Shown piece by piece: positions 5,700 to 6,756 of a stretch of DNA of 6,756 bases. The DNA is taken from contig JAQBWJ010000123.1 of assembly GCA_027625215.1 (NCBI GenBank), positions 1 through 6,756 of the forward strand, written 5' to 3'. The stretch comes from Candidatus Poribacteria bacterium (GTDB lineage: Bacteria; Poribacteria; WGA-4E; GCA-2687025). A model generated the notes under the pieces. That model was given only the letters and a program-made list of their open reading frames with translations. It did not search any database and was not told the origin of the DNA. Numbering within the stretch: the stretch's first letter is position 1; each line of letters opens with the position of its first letter. A program made the position numbers and the translations under genes.

Positions 5700-5737
5700 T
5701 GCGGCGACACGGGCGGTAGAAAACACGTGTCGCCGCA
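5700..5737 (+). other. Perfect 12-bp hairpin between fliF and fliG
   Basis: TGCGGCGACACG (5700-5711) and CGTGTCGCCGCA (5726-5737) pair perfectly around a 14-base loop. It lies 12 bases after the fliF stop. The downstream bases AACTTCCC lack a T-tract, so it is not a typical intrinsic terminator on the plus strand. It may mark an RNA processing or stability element that sets different fliF and fliG levels, or a protein-binding inverted repeat. Confidence 0.7.
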
Positions 5738-5784
5738 ACTTCCCACATGTTGTTTCGTAGAGCGCGAGAGGTGCGGTTAAGTTT

Positions 5785-6756
5785 ATGCGTGAAGCCTATG
5801 CGGAAGCGGCGGTGGTTCCCGCGAACGAAGAAGGCGCCAATCTGCCCGCCCAACAGGACGACCAAGACGTCGGCTTTTTCGCCGCGTCGCACGGTCTGAC
5901 GGGCACGCAGAAGATGGCGGTGCTGTTGGTCGCGTTGGGACCTGAACGGGCGAAGTCGATCATCGGCAACTTCAACGACGACGATATCGAGGTGATCGTC
6001 AAAGAGATCGCCGCGATGCGCTACATCAACGCGGACCAACGCGAGGCGGTGCTGCGAGAAGCGTACGAGTACATCTTCGGCGAAGACGTTGCCGTGCAGG
6101 GACGCCTGTTCGCCGGACGCGGCGCGGCGAAACGCATCCTGACCGAAGCGGTCGGCGGCGTGCGCGCGCGCAACATCCTCGACCGTCTCGACATCCCGCA
6201 GACGGAGACGTTCACGTTCGTCGGCGACAACGACCTCGAAAATCTCGCGTACTTCCTCGAAAACCAACTGCCGCAGATCGCCGCCGTGACCCTGCTGCAC
6301 CTTCGCCCCGACCAAGCGCAGCGCGTGCTCGAGATGTTCCCCGAAAAGTTGAAGGCGGAAGTGATCTCCCGCATGGTGAACATCGAGCGGGTCGACAAGA
6401 AGATGGTCGCCATGCTCGCGGAGACGTTGCAGACCCAGTTGGAAATCTCGCGCGATCTCGTGAACCTGCACGGCGATACGGGCGCGTCTCGGCTGCTGCG
6501 CGCGATTCCGGGTCAGTCTCAGCAGATGGTGCTTGCCGCCATCGGCGAAACAAACGCCGCGCTCAAGTTCCGTCTGGAACGCAGCCTGATGACCTTCGAC
6601 GACCTGATCAACATCGAAGACCGCGACTTCGCGCTGCTGATCAACCGCGTCGCCAGCACGGACAACAACCTGCTGCCGACGGCGTTGAAGGCGTGTTCCG
6701 AAGCGATGAAGAACAAAATCTTCGGCGCAATGACCTCGACGCGGCGCGAGGAGGTC
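5785..6756 (+). CDS. fliG: Flagellar motor switch protein FliG (C-terminus cut by right edge)
   Basis: The frame is open for 324 codons to the window end. A UAG lies in frame at 5758-5760 and ATG 5785 is the only good start after it. The N-terminal domain begins SHGLTGTQKMAVLLVALGPE (35-54), preceded by about 34 residues absent from short FliG proteins. The middle domain has FLENQLPQIAAVTLLHLRP (157-175) and FPEKLKAEVISRM, equivalent to the EHPQ-containing armadillo repeat that contacts FliM; the canonical EHPQ reads QLPQ here. The C-terminal domain starts with MTFDDLINIEDRDFALLINRV (269-289). The window ends just before the helix that carries the acidic torque residues. FliG sits on the FliF tail and transmits stator force and direction switching. 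FliG identity is firm. Confidence 0.95.
   Translation, partial: MREAYAEAAVVPANEEGANLPAQQDDQDVGFFAASHGLTGTQKMAVLLVALGPERAKSIIGNFNDDDIEVIVKEIAAMRYINADQREAVLREAYEYIFGEDVAVQGRLFAGRGAAKRILTEAVGGVRARNILDRLDIPQTETFTFVGDNDLENLAYFLENQLPQIAAVTLLHLRPDQAQRVLEMFPEKLKAEVISRMVNIERVDKKMVAMLAETLQTQLEISRDLVNLHGDTGASRLLRAIPGQSQQMVLAAIGETNAALKFRLERSLMTFDDLINIEDRDFALLINRVASTDNNLLPTALKACSEAMKNKIFGAMTSTRREEV

Noticed and set aside
5700..5745. Intrinsic terminator after fliF
   Set aside because: The stem is strong but is followed by AACTTCCC rather than a T-tract, and fliG continues in the same direction.
5377..6471. Minus-strand ORF of 364 codons opposite fliF and fliG
   Set aside because: It spans the opposite strand of two well-conserved flagellar genes and the gap between them, with no recognisable domain.

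Overview
The window is GC-rich bacterial chromosome, apart from one AT-richer gene, and is densely packed. Several starts have Shine-Dalgarno-like sites. It holds two back-to-back gene blocks that diverge from a spacer at about 1852-2148. The basal-body genes point to a flagellated bacterium. The phylum cannot be fixed from the sequence; uroporphyrinogen-decarboxylase-like enzymes and short HEAT-repeat proteins occur together in many poorly cultured Gram-negative-type lineages, but this is only a hint.

Left block (minus strand, read from about 1851 down to 1): a short DUF167/YggU-family protein; an AT-rich zinc-ribbon gene that appears broken by a -1 frameshift; a five-repeat HEAT protein; and the N-terminal 162 codons of a uroporphyrinogen-decarboxylase-fold protein that runs off the left edge. 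Gaps between these genes are 22, 14 and 4 bases, so they look like one transcription unit. The zinc-ribbon gene stands out: hand-counted 60-base lines inside it are about 40-47% G+C, against about 70% for a line in the HEAT gene. It looks like a foreign gene set into an otherwise native operon.

Right block (plus strand, 2149 to the right edge): a soluble PAS-containing two-component sensor histidine kinase, then fliE, fliF and fliG. FliF forms the MS ring in the inner membrane, FliE joins it to the rod, and FliG is the C-ring switch protein that sits on the C-terminal tail of FliF. The kinase lies where flgB and flgC often precede fliE, and resembles the FlgS/NtrB/AtoS type that works with sigma-54 activators. 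fliG is cut by the right edge, missing perhaps its last 25-40 codons.

Regulatory signals that can be read include a sigma-70-like promoter before the kinase gene, two weaker GG-N10-GC (sigma-54-like) elements before the kinase gene and fliF, and a perfect 12-bp hairpin between fliF and fliG that lacks the T-tract of a terminator. No tRNA, rRNA, CRISPR array, transposase or origin was seen. The most unusual item is the split zinc-ribbon gene, where the two reading frames also overlap by ATGA; no complete new multi-gene system is evident.
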